Below are positions 1-7,636 of a DNA stretch of 64,000 bases, one piece after another (position 1 is the stretch's first letter; each line of letters starts with the position of its first letter). The DNA lies in the NCBI GenBank assembly GCA_039198065.1, contig JBCCTU010000003.1, forward strand, positions 124,001 through 188,000. The letters run 5' to 3'. The notes beneath the pieces were generated by a model. It was not told the origin of the DNA, did not search any database, and was given only the letters and a program-made list of their open reading frames with translations. Made by a program: the position numbers and the translations under genes. The stretch is from CALHVX01 sp039198065. Lineage in GTDB: Bacteria; Pseudomonadota; Gammaproteobacteria; Pseudomonadales; Azotimanducaceae.

Positions 1-1
1 G

Positions 2-2287
2 CCAATTCAGGTGCTCTGGATTACCCCGCTGCGCGCGCTGGCCGTGGACCTGGAGGTTAACCTTCAACGCCCGCTCACCGATCTTGAGATCAACTGGACG
101 CTGGCCAAACGCACGGGTGATACGCCAACGAGTGAGCGTAACCGGCAACGGCGACGCTTGCCCACGGTGCTCATCACGACGCCAGAGTCGTTGTCGCTGT
201 TGTTGAGCTACGAGGCAACCGCCCGACAGTTCAGCTCCCTTAAAGCCGTGGTCGTCGATGAGTGGCACGAACTCCTCGGCACCAAGCGCGGGGTGCAGCT
301 TGAACTCTGTCTCGCCTGGCTGCGCGACTGCGCGCCTCGCCTGCGTACCTGGGGGTTGTCGGCTACGATCGGGAATCTCGATCACGCCGCGGAGGTCTTG
401 GTCGGTCCGGACTTACCGGGTCGGCTCATTGCTGGCAGTCATCAGAAAACAACGCGCATTTGTACCGCACTGCCTGCGGACATCGATGCCTTCCCCTGGT
501 CCGGTTACACCGGACTGGCATTGCTCGAACCGGTCATTGAAGCCATCGAAGCGGCTCAGTCGACGCTGTTGTTCACCAACACACGATCGCAGGCGGAACG
601 CTGGTTCGAAGCGCTGACCCAGGCCCGGCTCGATTGGGTCGGGCGCCTGGCGCTGCACCACGGATCGCTCGAGCCGAAGCTCCGCCAGGGCGTTGAGGCG
701 CTGCTGCGAGCCGGGGAACTGAAGTGTGTGGTGGCAACGTCGAGCCTCGATCTCGGGGTGGATTTTTCACCGGTTGAGCAAGTCATTCAGATCGGCAGCC
801 CGAAAGGCGTCGCGCGGTTGTTGCAGCGCGCTGGCCGCAGTGGTCACCGGCCCGGTGGCGTCAGCGAGGTGTTGTGTGTACCGACCCACGCCTTTGAGCT
901 CATTGAAATCGCCGCAGCCAGAGCCGCCGCCGAGGCCCGGCGCATCGAGCAGCGCCAGGGGTTGCGAGATTGCCTGGACGTGCTCAGTCAGCACCTGGTC
1001 ACGCTGGCGCTGGCGGGCGGCGTGGATCCCGCCGTCGTGCTTGCCAGTGCCCGCCGTACCTGGGCGTTTGCCGAGCTTTCGAACGACGACTGGCGCTGGG
1101 TGCTGCTGTTCGTCACGCAGGGGGGCGAGGCGCTCGCGACCTACCCTCAGTTCCAACGCTTGAACTGGAGCGGTGCTCAGTTGGTCCCTGCGAACCGACG
1201 CATCGCACAACAGCATCGCATGACCGTCGGGACCATTACTGCCGATGCCAGCATGCAGGTGCGGTTTCAGAGCGGTGGCAGTCTCGGTGCGGTAGAGGAA
1301 TCGTTCATTGCGCGGCTCAAACCCGGCGACGCGTTTCAGTTTGCCGGGCGAACGCTCGAGCTGGTGCGCATTCGCGACATGGCGGCGGAAGTGAAGCGGG
1401 TATCGCGGAAACGGGTCGCCGTACCTCGCTGGACCGGTGGCAGGCTGCCGCTCTCGACGGAGCTTGCCGATGCGGTGCAGCAGCAGCTGAGCGTCTTTAA
1501 CAACGACGCGGAGTTGGTCCCGGAAATGCAGGCCGTGGCGCCGGTGTTGGCACGGCAAGGCGCAGCGTCAGCGGTGCCGGGCGTCGGCGAGCTGTTGATT
1601 GAACGCATACACTCCCGAGACGGCGTTAGCCTCTTCTTTTACCCCTTCGCGGGTCGACTCGTACATGAAGGACTGGCACCGCTGTTTGCCTATCGGTTGA
1701 GCCAACGCGAACCGAGCACATTCAGCTTTTCCGTAAACGACTATGGTCTGGAACTGCTGTCGGCATCCGAGCCCCCGTTTGATGAGCAGACCTTCCGGGC
1801 GCTGTTTTCTGAGGCCGCGTTGCTTGATGACGTGTTGGCTTCGGTAAACGCTGCGGAGCTTGCTAAACGCCAGTTTCGCGACATTGCTCGGATCGCCGGG
1901 TTGGTGTTTGAGGGTTTTCCCGGAGCGCCGAAGACGATGAAGCAGGTGCAGTCGTCGAGCGGCTTGTTATACGACGTTCTTGTTCGTCACGATGCCAGTC
2001 ACCGTCTTCCTCGGCAGGCGCAGGAGGAGCTGCTGCGTGCCCAGTTTGAGTTTCAGCGCCTGCGCGATGCCCTCGCGCGCCTGCGCGAGGCTCGGCTTCT
2101 GTTGCACTGTCCCCAGCGCCTCACACCCTTTGCCTTTCCCCTATGGGCGGATCGCCAGGCGACGCGACTGTCGAGCGAGGACTGGCAGACACGGGTGCAC
2201 CGCATGCAGGCGCAGATCCAGGAAGCGCTTGGCGATCGGCACAGTGCACGGCAGTCGTCTGCTAACGAGCCCGCGAACGATGGCTGA
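2..2287 (+). CDS. Ligase-associated DEXH-box helicase (Lhr-Core type), 5' truncated by window edge
   Basis: Superfamily 2 DNA helicase of the Lhr-Core group, which acts in DNA repair with an ATP-dependent ligase, an SNM1-like exonuclease and PdeM. The frame is open from base 2, so the Walker A motif lies upstream of the window. Visible motifs are Ia (TPLRALA, right at the edge), II (DEWHE, near bases 257-271), III (LSAT), then the second RecA domain with VATSSLDLGVDF and motif VI (QRAGRSGH, near bases 823-846). The Lhr winged-helix and beta-barrel core follows. The last 8 bases overlap pdeM, which implies translational coupling. Family assignment rests on these motifs plus the adjacent PdeM. 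The ligase and exonuclease genes would be expected just upstream but cannot be seen here. Confidence 0.9.
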   Translation, partial: PIQVLWITPLRALAVDLEVNLQRPLTDLEINWTLAKRTGDTPTSERNRQRRRLPTVLITTPESLSLLLSYEATARQFSSLKAVVVDEWHELLGTKRGVQLELCLAWLRDCAPRLRTWGLSATIGNLDHAAEVLVGPDLPGRLIAGSHQKTTRICTALPADIDAFPWSGYTGLALLEPVIEAIEAAQSTLLFTNTRSQAERWFEALTQARLDWVGRLALHHGSLEPKLRQGVEALLRAGELKCVVATSSLDLGVDFSPVEQVIQIGSPKGVARLLQRAGRSGHRPGGVSEVLCVPTHAFELIEIAAARAAAEARRIEQRQGLRDCLDVLSQHLVTLALAGGVDPAVVLASARRTWAFAELSNDDWRWVLLFVTQGGEALATYPQFQRLNWSGAQLVPANRRIAQQHRMTVGTITADASMQVRFQSGGSLGAVEESFIARLKPGDAFQFAGRTLELVRIRDMAAEVKRVSRKRVAVPRWTGGRLPLSTELADAVQQQLSVFNNDAELVPEMQAVAPVLARQGAASAVPGVGELLIERIHSRDGVSLFFYPFAGRLVHEGLAPLFAYRLSQREPSTFSFSVNDYGLELLSASEPPFDEQTFRALFSEAALLDDVLASVNAAELAKRQFRDIARIAGLVFEGFPGAPKTMKQVQSSSGLLYDVLVRHDASHRLPRQAQEELLRAQFEFQRLRDALARLREARLLLHCPQRLTPFAFPLWADRQATRLSSEDWQTRVHRMQAQIQEALGDRHSARQSSANEPANDG

Positions 2288-2963
2288 ACACGTGGCGATC
2301 GACTTTGCCGGCCAGCGGCTTGCGCTGCTTGCCGATCGCGCGATCTGGTGGTGCAGCGAACGGGCCCTGCTGGTCGCCGACGTTCACCTCGGTAAGGGCA
2401 CGAGTTTCCGCAGCCGCGGCATGGCGATTCCAACGGGAGCGACCGATGAAACCCTGGCGCGCTTGAGTCGATTGATCGAGCGCTGGGCCCCGGAGCGGCT
2501 GATCGTCCTTGGCGACTTCCTTCACGCGCGGCTGGACCGGGCGTTGGCGACAACGATCGAAGACTGGCTTGCGACGCACGAGGGTTTGCAGGTCGACGTC
2601 GTGCTCGGTAATCACGATCGTGCTCTGCGCACCCGGCTCCTTCCCGGGCTCAGACGCCACGAGCAGCTCGAGCTCGGGGGGATTCAACTGCTTCACGACG
2701 CACCGTCGAAACCTTCGTCACGGGCGAGGCCGGCGCTGCTTGGACACTGGCATCCGGTCGTTGCGCTCGGTGTGCGGCGCAGCGACCGGCTTCGCGTGCC
2801 GGTCTTTTGGCACCGAGCTCAGAGCCTCGTGCTGCCCGCGTTCGGCAGCTTCACTGGGGGCCATCCGATCGAACCTGCTGCTGCAGACCGGGTATTCGCT
2901 GTCGGCGATCAAGCCGTGCTTGACGTTACGGATGTCGTACTTGGGCGCCAGCGTGCGAGGTGA
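2280..2963 (+). CDS. pdeM: Ligase-associated DNA damage response endonuclease PdeM
   Basis: A 227-residue metallophosphoesterase, the phosphodiesterase partner of the Lhr-Core/ligase/exonuclease repair cluster. All calcineurin-like metal-binding motifs are present: D34-x-H36 (VADVHLG), GDFLH at 78-82, GNHD at 110-113 and GHWH at 155-158. The ATG at 2280 overlaps the helicase stop by 8 bases, and the protein begins exactly where family members do. The 3' end runs 55 bases into the convergent FAD oxidase gene at 2909-4090. Two-metal phosphodiesterase or nuclease activity is inferred from the family. Confidence 0.9.
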   Translation: MAEHVAIDFAGQRLALLADRAIWWCSERALLVADVHLGKGTSFRSRGMAIPTGATDETLARLSRLIERWAPERLIVLGDFLHARLDRALATTIEDWLATHEGLQVDVVLGNHDRALRTRLLPGLRRHEQLELGGIQLLHDAPSKPSSRARPALLGHWHPVVALGVRRSDRLRVPVFWHRAQSLVLPAFGSFTGGHPIEPAAADRVFAVGDQAVLDVTDVVLGRQRAR

Positions 2964-4090
2964 TCGTTTAAAAACGTGCCCCTTGGGTCGAACCGCTCGC
3001 GTGCCGCCCACCAGTCGTTCCAGCGCGGGTGGATCGCAGCGAGTTCGTTCCCGCTCAGATAGTGCACCTTGCCCCAGTGTGGGCGGCCGCCGACGCCTCG
3101 GAAGAGCGACTCGCTGGCGCGGAAATACGCGGTCTCATCGGTGTCGATGCCTTCGTGAACGGAGAGTGTAACCACATCTTGTTCGTAGGCCTGGGATAAC
3201 CAGACGTCGTCTTGCGCCACCGTGCGGAACTCCAGTGGCCAGCGGACCTGGGGGAAATCACGTTGCACCAGCGCAGCCAGCTCGCGCATGCAGGCGATGG
3301 CCTCCCGCCGTGGGACTGCGTACTCCATTTCCGTGTGCCGCTTCGGGCGATGATTCGGCAGCACCTCGTGGCTGTAGGCGCGCCGTTGGCCTTCTGCGGC
3401 CAGGGGATAGCGTGCGTGCTCGTCGGTTTCATCGATGGTTTTGACGATGGCGCGGTCGTTCTGTGGATACCAGAAAAACTCGAAGTGCCGATGTCGCTCG
3501 GCCAGCTCGTCTGCCTGGGAGAGTACTTCTTCCAGGGTCGCCTCGTAGGCGTGTTCGGCGAGCCGATAGCGCGGTCGCAGCGCCAGCTCGAGCTGCGTAA
3601 CAACGCCGAAGGCACCGAGCGAGATCCGGGCTGCGCCAGCGTTAGGCAAGGTCTCCAGCTGGCCGTCGCCATTGATCAGCCGCAGGCCTGTGACTGCCGT
3701 TGCCAGGTTGCCAAGGGCCAGCCCCGTACCGTGCGTACCGGTGGCCACGGCACCGGCGATGGCCTGGCGATCGATGTCACCCTGATTGTGCAGCGCTAAC
3801 CCCTCGCGATGGAGCGCATTGCCGAGCGCATAGATCGGGGTTCCAGCCCAGACCCAGGCCCGCTGCCGCTCCGCGTCCACGCTGACCACGCCGCTGAGCC
3901 CGGACAGGTCCAACACCCTGCCATCGGTGGGTACCAGTGGGTAGTGGCTGTGGCCGGCGCCGGCGACCCGGAGCCTTTGGCCGGCATCGCGCGCAGCCTG
4001 CACCTGGGCGCAGGCGTCTTCTTCGCTGCGCACAAACGCGAGCGATGCGGTGTTTGTGTGGTGGCGGCCGGACCAGTTAGACCAGCTCAT
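2909..4090 (-). CDS. FAD-binding oxidoreductase, D-arabinono-1,4-lactone oxidase family
   Basis: A 393-residue flavoprotein of the VAO/PCMH fold. The N-terminal FAD domain has RVAGAGHSHYP (residues 41-51), where His47 is the usual covalent flavinylation site, and a GTHGTG phosphate-binding loop further on. The C-terminal ALO domain includes HWGKVH and ends with the family's PRGTFLNDHL. Members oxidise aldono-lactones or alditols with O2 or another acceptor, and the true substrate here is unknown. The start at 4090 gives an N-terminus of normal length. The gene diverges from the D-threonine-aldolase-like gene, with 79 bases between starts, and its end overlaps pdeM convergently. No signal peptide is seen, so it is probably cytoplasmic. 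Confidence 0.85.
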   Translation of the reverse strand: MSWSNWSGRHHTNTASLAFVRSEEDACAQVQAARDAGQRLRVAGAGHSHYPLVPTDGRVLDLSGLSGVVSVDAERQRAWVWAGTPIYALGNALHREGLALHNQGDIDRQAIAGAVATGTHGTGLALGNLATAVTGLRLINGDGQLETLPNAGAARISLGAFGVVTQLELALRPRYRLAEHAYEATLEEVLSQADELAERHRHFEFFWYPQNDRAIVKTIDETDEHARYPLAAEGQRRAYSHEVLPNHRPKRHTEMEYAVPRREAIACMRELAALVQRDFPQVRWPLEFRTVAQDDVWLSQAYEQDVVTLSVHEGIDTDETAYFRASESLFRGVGGRPHWGKVHYLSGNELAAIHPRWNDWWAARERFDPRGTFLNDHLARWRPSTTSVTSSTA

Positions 4091-4169
4091 GGGTTTGCAT
4101 CCTGAGCAATTCGAGAGCGTCGATCGTACCGCGCTTGGCCTGGATTCCCAGCTCAGGCAGTCTGCAGCT

Positions 4170-5399
4170 ATGACGACGAAAACGACAGAACGGACGGGAT
4201 CCTCGCAGCCGGCCGGACACGCCCTGGCGCTGGCCCGCCGCCGACTTCGACCCCTGGCGTCGCAGCAACCGGACGAGTACCTCAACGGTGGCCTACTGGA
4301 CCAACCGGCCGCAGCGCTGGCAACCCCGGCGCTGGTACTCGACCTGGACCGCTTTGAGCACAACCTGAAACACATGGCGGACCACTGCCAACGCGTGGGC
4401 ATCGGACTTCGACCGCACAGTAAAACGCATAAGTGCGTAGAGATCGCCAAGCGCCAGCTCGCGTTAGGCGCCGTTGGCGTCTGCTGTGCCAAGCTCGGCG
4501 AAGCGGAGGCCATGATTGCCGGTGGCGTTGGCCGGGTGTTGATTACGGCGCCGCTCGCGTCCACCCAGGCGATGACGCGTGCCGTGCGGGCCGCCGCGGC
4601 AGCGGACGATCTCATTCTTGTGGTCGATCGGGCCGATGTGGCGCAGCGCTTGAACGCCATCGCAGCCACCGAGAATGTCGCGGTGAGCGTGCTGCTGGAT
4701 CTTGATCCGGGACTGCATCGAACGGGCATTGAACCGGGGCCTGCGGCGCTGGCCCTGGCGCAGCAGCTCGTCGCCGCGTCGCATCTTCGCTTCCGGGGTC
4801 TACAGATGTACGCCGGTCATCTGATGCACATTGCAAGCTTCGCCGAGCGTCGCTCGCGCTGCGAGCGCGTGTTGGCGTCGCTTCGCGCCTTCACGCGTGA
4901 GCTCGCCGCCGTCGGTATCGACTGTGAGATCGTCAGCGGTGGCGGAACGGGATCGTTCGATATTGATCCGGACGGTGGGGTGTTCACGGAGCTGCAGGCC
5001 GGGTCGTACGCGTTTATGGACCGTCAGTACAACAGCATCGAGCCCTGTCGCGGTTCGACTCCACCGTTCTTTACGGCGCTGTTCGTGCAAACGCAGGTGG
5101 TGTCGAGTAACCGGCCGGGGCTCGCGACGACGGACGCCGGCTTAAAAGCCTTTGCGACCGACGACGAAGCGCCGCCGATTCACGAAGGCGGTCCTCAGGG
5201 CGCGGCGTACTTTTTCTTCGGCGACGAACAGGGGGGCTTGCGCTGGGACCACGACGATCGGATCGAACCCGGGGCCTGGCTGCGGGCCGTCACGCCCCAC
5301 TGCGACCCGACGGTGAACCTGTACGACGAACTGCACGTAGTGCGCGGCGAGCGGCTGGTCGATATCTGGCCGATCGACGCCCGCGGTCGTGGCGCCTGA
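4170..5399 (+). CDS. DSD1-family PLP-dependent enzyme (D-threonine aldolase / D-serine dehydratase-like)
   Basis: About 409 residues. It has an N-terminal alanine-racemase-type TIM barrel and a C-terminal D-serine-dehydratase-like domain. The PLP lysine is in RPHSKTHK (Lys85). The metal-site pair His-x-Cys appears in TPHCDPTVNLYDEL near the C-terminus, as expected for D-threonine aldolase and D-serine dehydratase. Probable reaction: metal-assisted cleavage or dehydration of a D-hydroxy-amino acid. I chose the ATG at 4170 because earlier in-frame starts (4050, 4089) would overlap the divergent oxidase gene and add an unrelated tail. Substrate preference cannot be read from the sequence. Confidence 0.85.
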   Translation: MTTKTTERTGSSQPAGHALALARRRLRPLASQQPDEYLNGGLLDQPAAALATPALVLDLDRFEHNLKHMADHCQRVGIGLRPHSKTHKCVEIAKRQLALGAVGVCCAKLGEAEAMIAGGVGRVLITAPLASTQAMTRAVRAAAAADDLILVVDRADVAQRLNAIAATENVAVSVLLDLDPGLHRTGIEPGPAALALAQQLVAASHLRFRGLQMYAGHLMHIASFAERRSRCERVLASLRAFTRELAAVGIDCEIVSGGGTGSFDIDPDGGVFTELQAGSYAFMDRQYNSIEPCRGSTPPFFTALFVQTQVVSSNRPGLATTDAGLKAFATDDEAPPIHEGGPQGAAYFFFGDEQGGLRWDHDDRIEPGAWLRAVTPHCDPTVNLYDELHVVRGERLVDIWPIDARGRGA

Positions 5400-5458
5400 G
5401 CCCACTGCGGGTCGCCGTGAGGGGTATACTGGCGTTCCACTGAATTGAGGGGTCAGCC

Positions 5459-6286
5459 ATGGCGGAATCAATCGCAGCGTCCGAATCAGTCGGCGCGAAT
5501 TACGAGCGCATCAGTCTCTCGATCGACGGCGAAGGGGTAGCAACGCTCGCCTTCAATCATCCGGAAGTCATGAACGCCGTAGGCGCGCAGATGCTCAGTG
5601 AGCTCACCGACGCGCTGCTCACCCTGCGCGATCCCGAAGCCGGCGTGCGCTGCGTGCTGCTCACGGGTACCGGGCGAGGCTTTTGCGCCGGTGCCAACCT
5701 CCAGGACGGCGCCCGTCGGGAGCGCAAAGGCGGTGCCGGCGACGGCCTGCGAAGCATGTATCACCCGCTGCTGCTGGGACTGCGCGACCTGGAAGTGCCC
5801 ATCGTGACCGCAGTAAACGGTGCCGCGGCCGGCGTCGGCATGAGCTTCGCCGTCCTCGGCGACATCGTCTGCGCATCCGAGCAGGGGTACTTTCTGCAGG
5901 CGTTTGCCCGCATCGGTCTGGTACCCGACGGTGGTTCGACCTACATGCTGCCACGCCTGGTGGGGTGGGGACGGGCGATGGAGCTGTCACTGCTTGCCGA
6001 GAAACTGCCGGCCGCAGAAGCGCACTCCTGGGGGCTGGTCAACCGGCTGTACCCGGACAACGACGCGCTGCTGGCCGGCGCGCGACAGATCTCGACGCAG
6101 CTCGCTAACGGTCCGCGGTCTCTTGGCTTAATTCGTCGCTTGTACTGGGAAACCTGGAACAACAGCTTCGAACAGCAACTCGACCTGGAAGCGAAGTTGC
6201 AGAACGTAGCCGGTGCAACCAGCGATCACAAAGAGGGCGTTAAGGCGTTTCTCGAAAAGCGCGACGCGCGTTTCAGCGGCAGCTGA
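5459..6286 (+). CDS. Enoyl-CoA hydratase/isomerase family protein, PaaG-like
   Basis: A 275-residue crotonase-fold protein. The oxyanion-hole motif is RGFCAGANL (73-81). The region that carries the two hydratase glutamates reads FLQAFARIGLVPDGGSTYML (145-164). The first Glu position is Ala/Phe-like, and only Asp157 remains as the acid. This is the pattern of delta-3,delta-2-enoyl-CoA isomerases and PaaG rather than of true hydratases. A clear Shine-Dalgarno (GAGGGG) sits 8 bases before the ATG. It is followed by the convergent DUF2237 gene after 18 bases. Likely role: isomerisation of an enoyl-CoA in fatty-acid or aromatic-acid degradation. Confidence 0.85.
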   Translation: MAESIAASESVGANYERISLSIDGEGVATLAFNHPEVMNAVGAQMLSELTDALLTLRDPEAGVRCVLLTGTGRGFCAGANLQDGARRERKGGAGDGLRSMYHPLLLGLRDLEVPIVTAVNGAAAGVGMSFAVLGDIVCASEQGYFLQAFARIGLVPDGGSTYMLPRLVGWGRAMELSLLAEKLPAAEAHSWGLVNRLYPDNDALLAGARQISTQLANGPRSLGLIRRLYWETWNNSFEQQLDLEAKLQNVAGATSDHKEGVKAFLEKRDARFSGS

Positions 6287-6304
6287 GGCACGTCACCGCG
6301 GCGC

Positions 6305-6682
6305 TCAGTGCGTCGCGACCGCGTGGGCTTCGAGCGCAGCCAAGGGTACCGTGTCGAGCGTTTTCTTATGCGTTGCTGCTAGCACTACGGCCGGTGCAAC
6401 GCCGGCCTCGTAGGCTTCCAACCAGCGCCCGGCACACAAACACCATTGGTCACCGGCTTTGAGACCCGGGAACTCGTAGGCCGGCATGGGTGTCGTTAAG
6501 TCGTTGCCTTGTGCTTTGCTGAAGGCAAGAAACGCATCGGTCACGATGGCGCAGACCGTGTGGCAGCCCACATCGGCGGCTGAGGTGTTGCAGCATCCGT
6601 CCCGGTACGCGCCGGTCAGCGGGTTGCGGCTGCACTCGATGAGGGTTTCACCGAGCACGTTGATCGCGGGGTCAGGCTTCAT
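6305..6682 (-). CDS. DUF2237 family protein
   Basis: A 125-residue protein recognised as DUF2237 by its conserved pattern: NVLGETLIECS, then TGAYRDGCC, GCHTVCAIVTDAFL, and GDQWCLCAGRWLEA. It is Cys-rich (CC, CNT, C-H-x-V-C, CLC), and these cysteines are family-conserved, so metal or redox chemistry is possible but unproven. The ATG at 6682 overlaps the stop of the HDAC-like gene by 4 bases (ATGA), so it is the last, translationally coupled gene of a minus-strand unit (lhr, HDAC, DUF2237). Cytoplasmic, function unknown. Confidence 0.85.
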   Translation of the reverse strand: MKPDPAINVLGETLIECSRNPLTGAYRDGCCNTSAADVGCHTVCAIVTDAFLAFSKAQGNDLTTPMPAYEFPGLKAGDQWCLCAGRWLEAYEAGVAPAVVLAATHKKTLDTVPLAALEAHAVATH

Positions 6683-7608
6683 GGCGTCGGTTCCGTTGCG
6701 AGCAGGGTGTCGACATGTGCGGCGGCGCATGCACCGAGCGCATCCAGATCGTAGCCGCCTTCGAGCGTCGACACGATACGACCCGCACTGTGCTCAGCAG
6801 CCCGATCCGCGATCAACTCGCTGATCCAGCGAAAGTCGTAAACGGTAAGGTTGAGCTGAGCGAGCGGGTCGGCTTCATGTGCATCAAACCCCGCGGAGAC
6901 CAGGATCAGGTCCGGTTGATGGCCATTGATTGCCGGTAACCAGCTCGCTTCGATGGCCTGCCGGAACGCGGCACCGTCGGTTCCAGCGACAAGCGGCGTG
7001 TGTACGAGGTGCGGCGCTTCGACGTCGTAGTGGCGGTTCGGGTAGTAGGGGTGCTGGTAACTCGAGCACACGAGTACCCGCGAATCGTCGCGAAAGATGT
7101 CTACCGTGCCGTTACCGTGGTGAACGTCGAAATCGAGGATGGCAACCCGTTCCACGGCCGGGTCTGACAAGGCAGCGAACGCGGCAACGGCGACGCTGTT
7201 GAACAGACAAAACCCCATCGCGTCGCCGCGCTCGGCGTGATGCCCGGGCGGGCGTACGGCGCAGAAGGCCCGGTTTGCCTCGCCGGCAAGCACGCGTTCC
7301 ACGGCATCGACCAGGGCGCCGGCGGCATGCACAGCGGCGTCGAGGGAGTGCGGCCCCAACGTCGTGTCCGGGTCGAGGAGAACGAGTCCTTGATCAGGCA
7401 GCAGCGCGGCGAGGCGCTGGATGTGTTCTTTGCTGTGCGCAGCCTCGAGCCAACGCGGATCGACTCTGGGTGCTGCGCGACGCGTGAGCCGGTCCGTCAG
7501 CCCGGCGTGTTTCAACGCTCGCTCCACGGCCGTCAGCCGATCGCTGCGCTCCGGATGCCCAGCGGGGGTTTCGTGGGCATGGAAGCGGTCGTCGGTGTAG
7601 AGCAGCAT
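6679..7608 (-). CDS. Histone deacetylase family protein (zinc amidohydrolase)
   Basis: A 309-residue class II HDAC-like deacetylase, related to bacterial acetylpolyamine amidohydrolases and HDAC-like amidohydrolases. The catalytic tandem histidines are in RPPGHHAERGD (His123-His124). Zinc ligands are Asp161 and His163 in DFDVHHGNGT and Asp242 in SAGFDAHEADPLA. The substrate-pocket Tyr region is near the C-terminus (EGGYDLDALG). Substrate could be an acetylated polyamine, small molecule or protein lysine. It lies 28 bases downstream of lhr and overlaps DUF2237 by 4 bases. Confidence 0.9.
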   Translation of the reverse strand: MLLYTDDRFHAHETPAGHPERSDRLTAVERALKHAGLTDRLTRRAAPRVDPRWLEAAHSKEHIQRLAALLPDQGLVLLDPDTTLGPHSLDAAVHAAGALVDAVERVLAGEANRAFCAVRPPGHHAERGDAMGFCLFNSVAVAAFAALSDPAVERVAILDFDVHHGNGTVDIFRDDSRVLVCSSYQHPYYPNRHYDVEAPHLVHTPLVAGTDGAAFRQAIEASWLPAINGHQPDLILVSAGFDAHEADPLAQLNLTVYDFRWISELIADRAAEHSAGRIVSTLEGGYDLDALGACAAAHVDTLLATEPTP

Positions 7609-7636
7609 GCAGGTCTCGATCGGCGGCGTCAGGCCG

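Noticed and set aside
4050..4169. Longer N-terminus for the D-threonine-aldolase-like protein
   Set aside because: It would overlap the divergent oxidase start and add a segment without family similarity.
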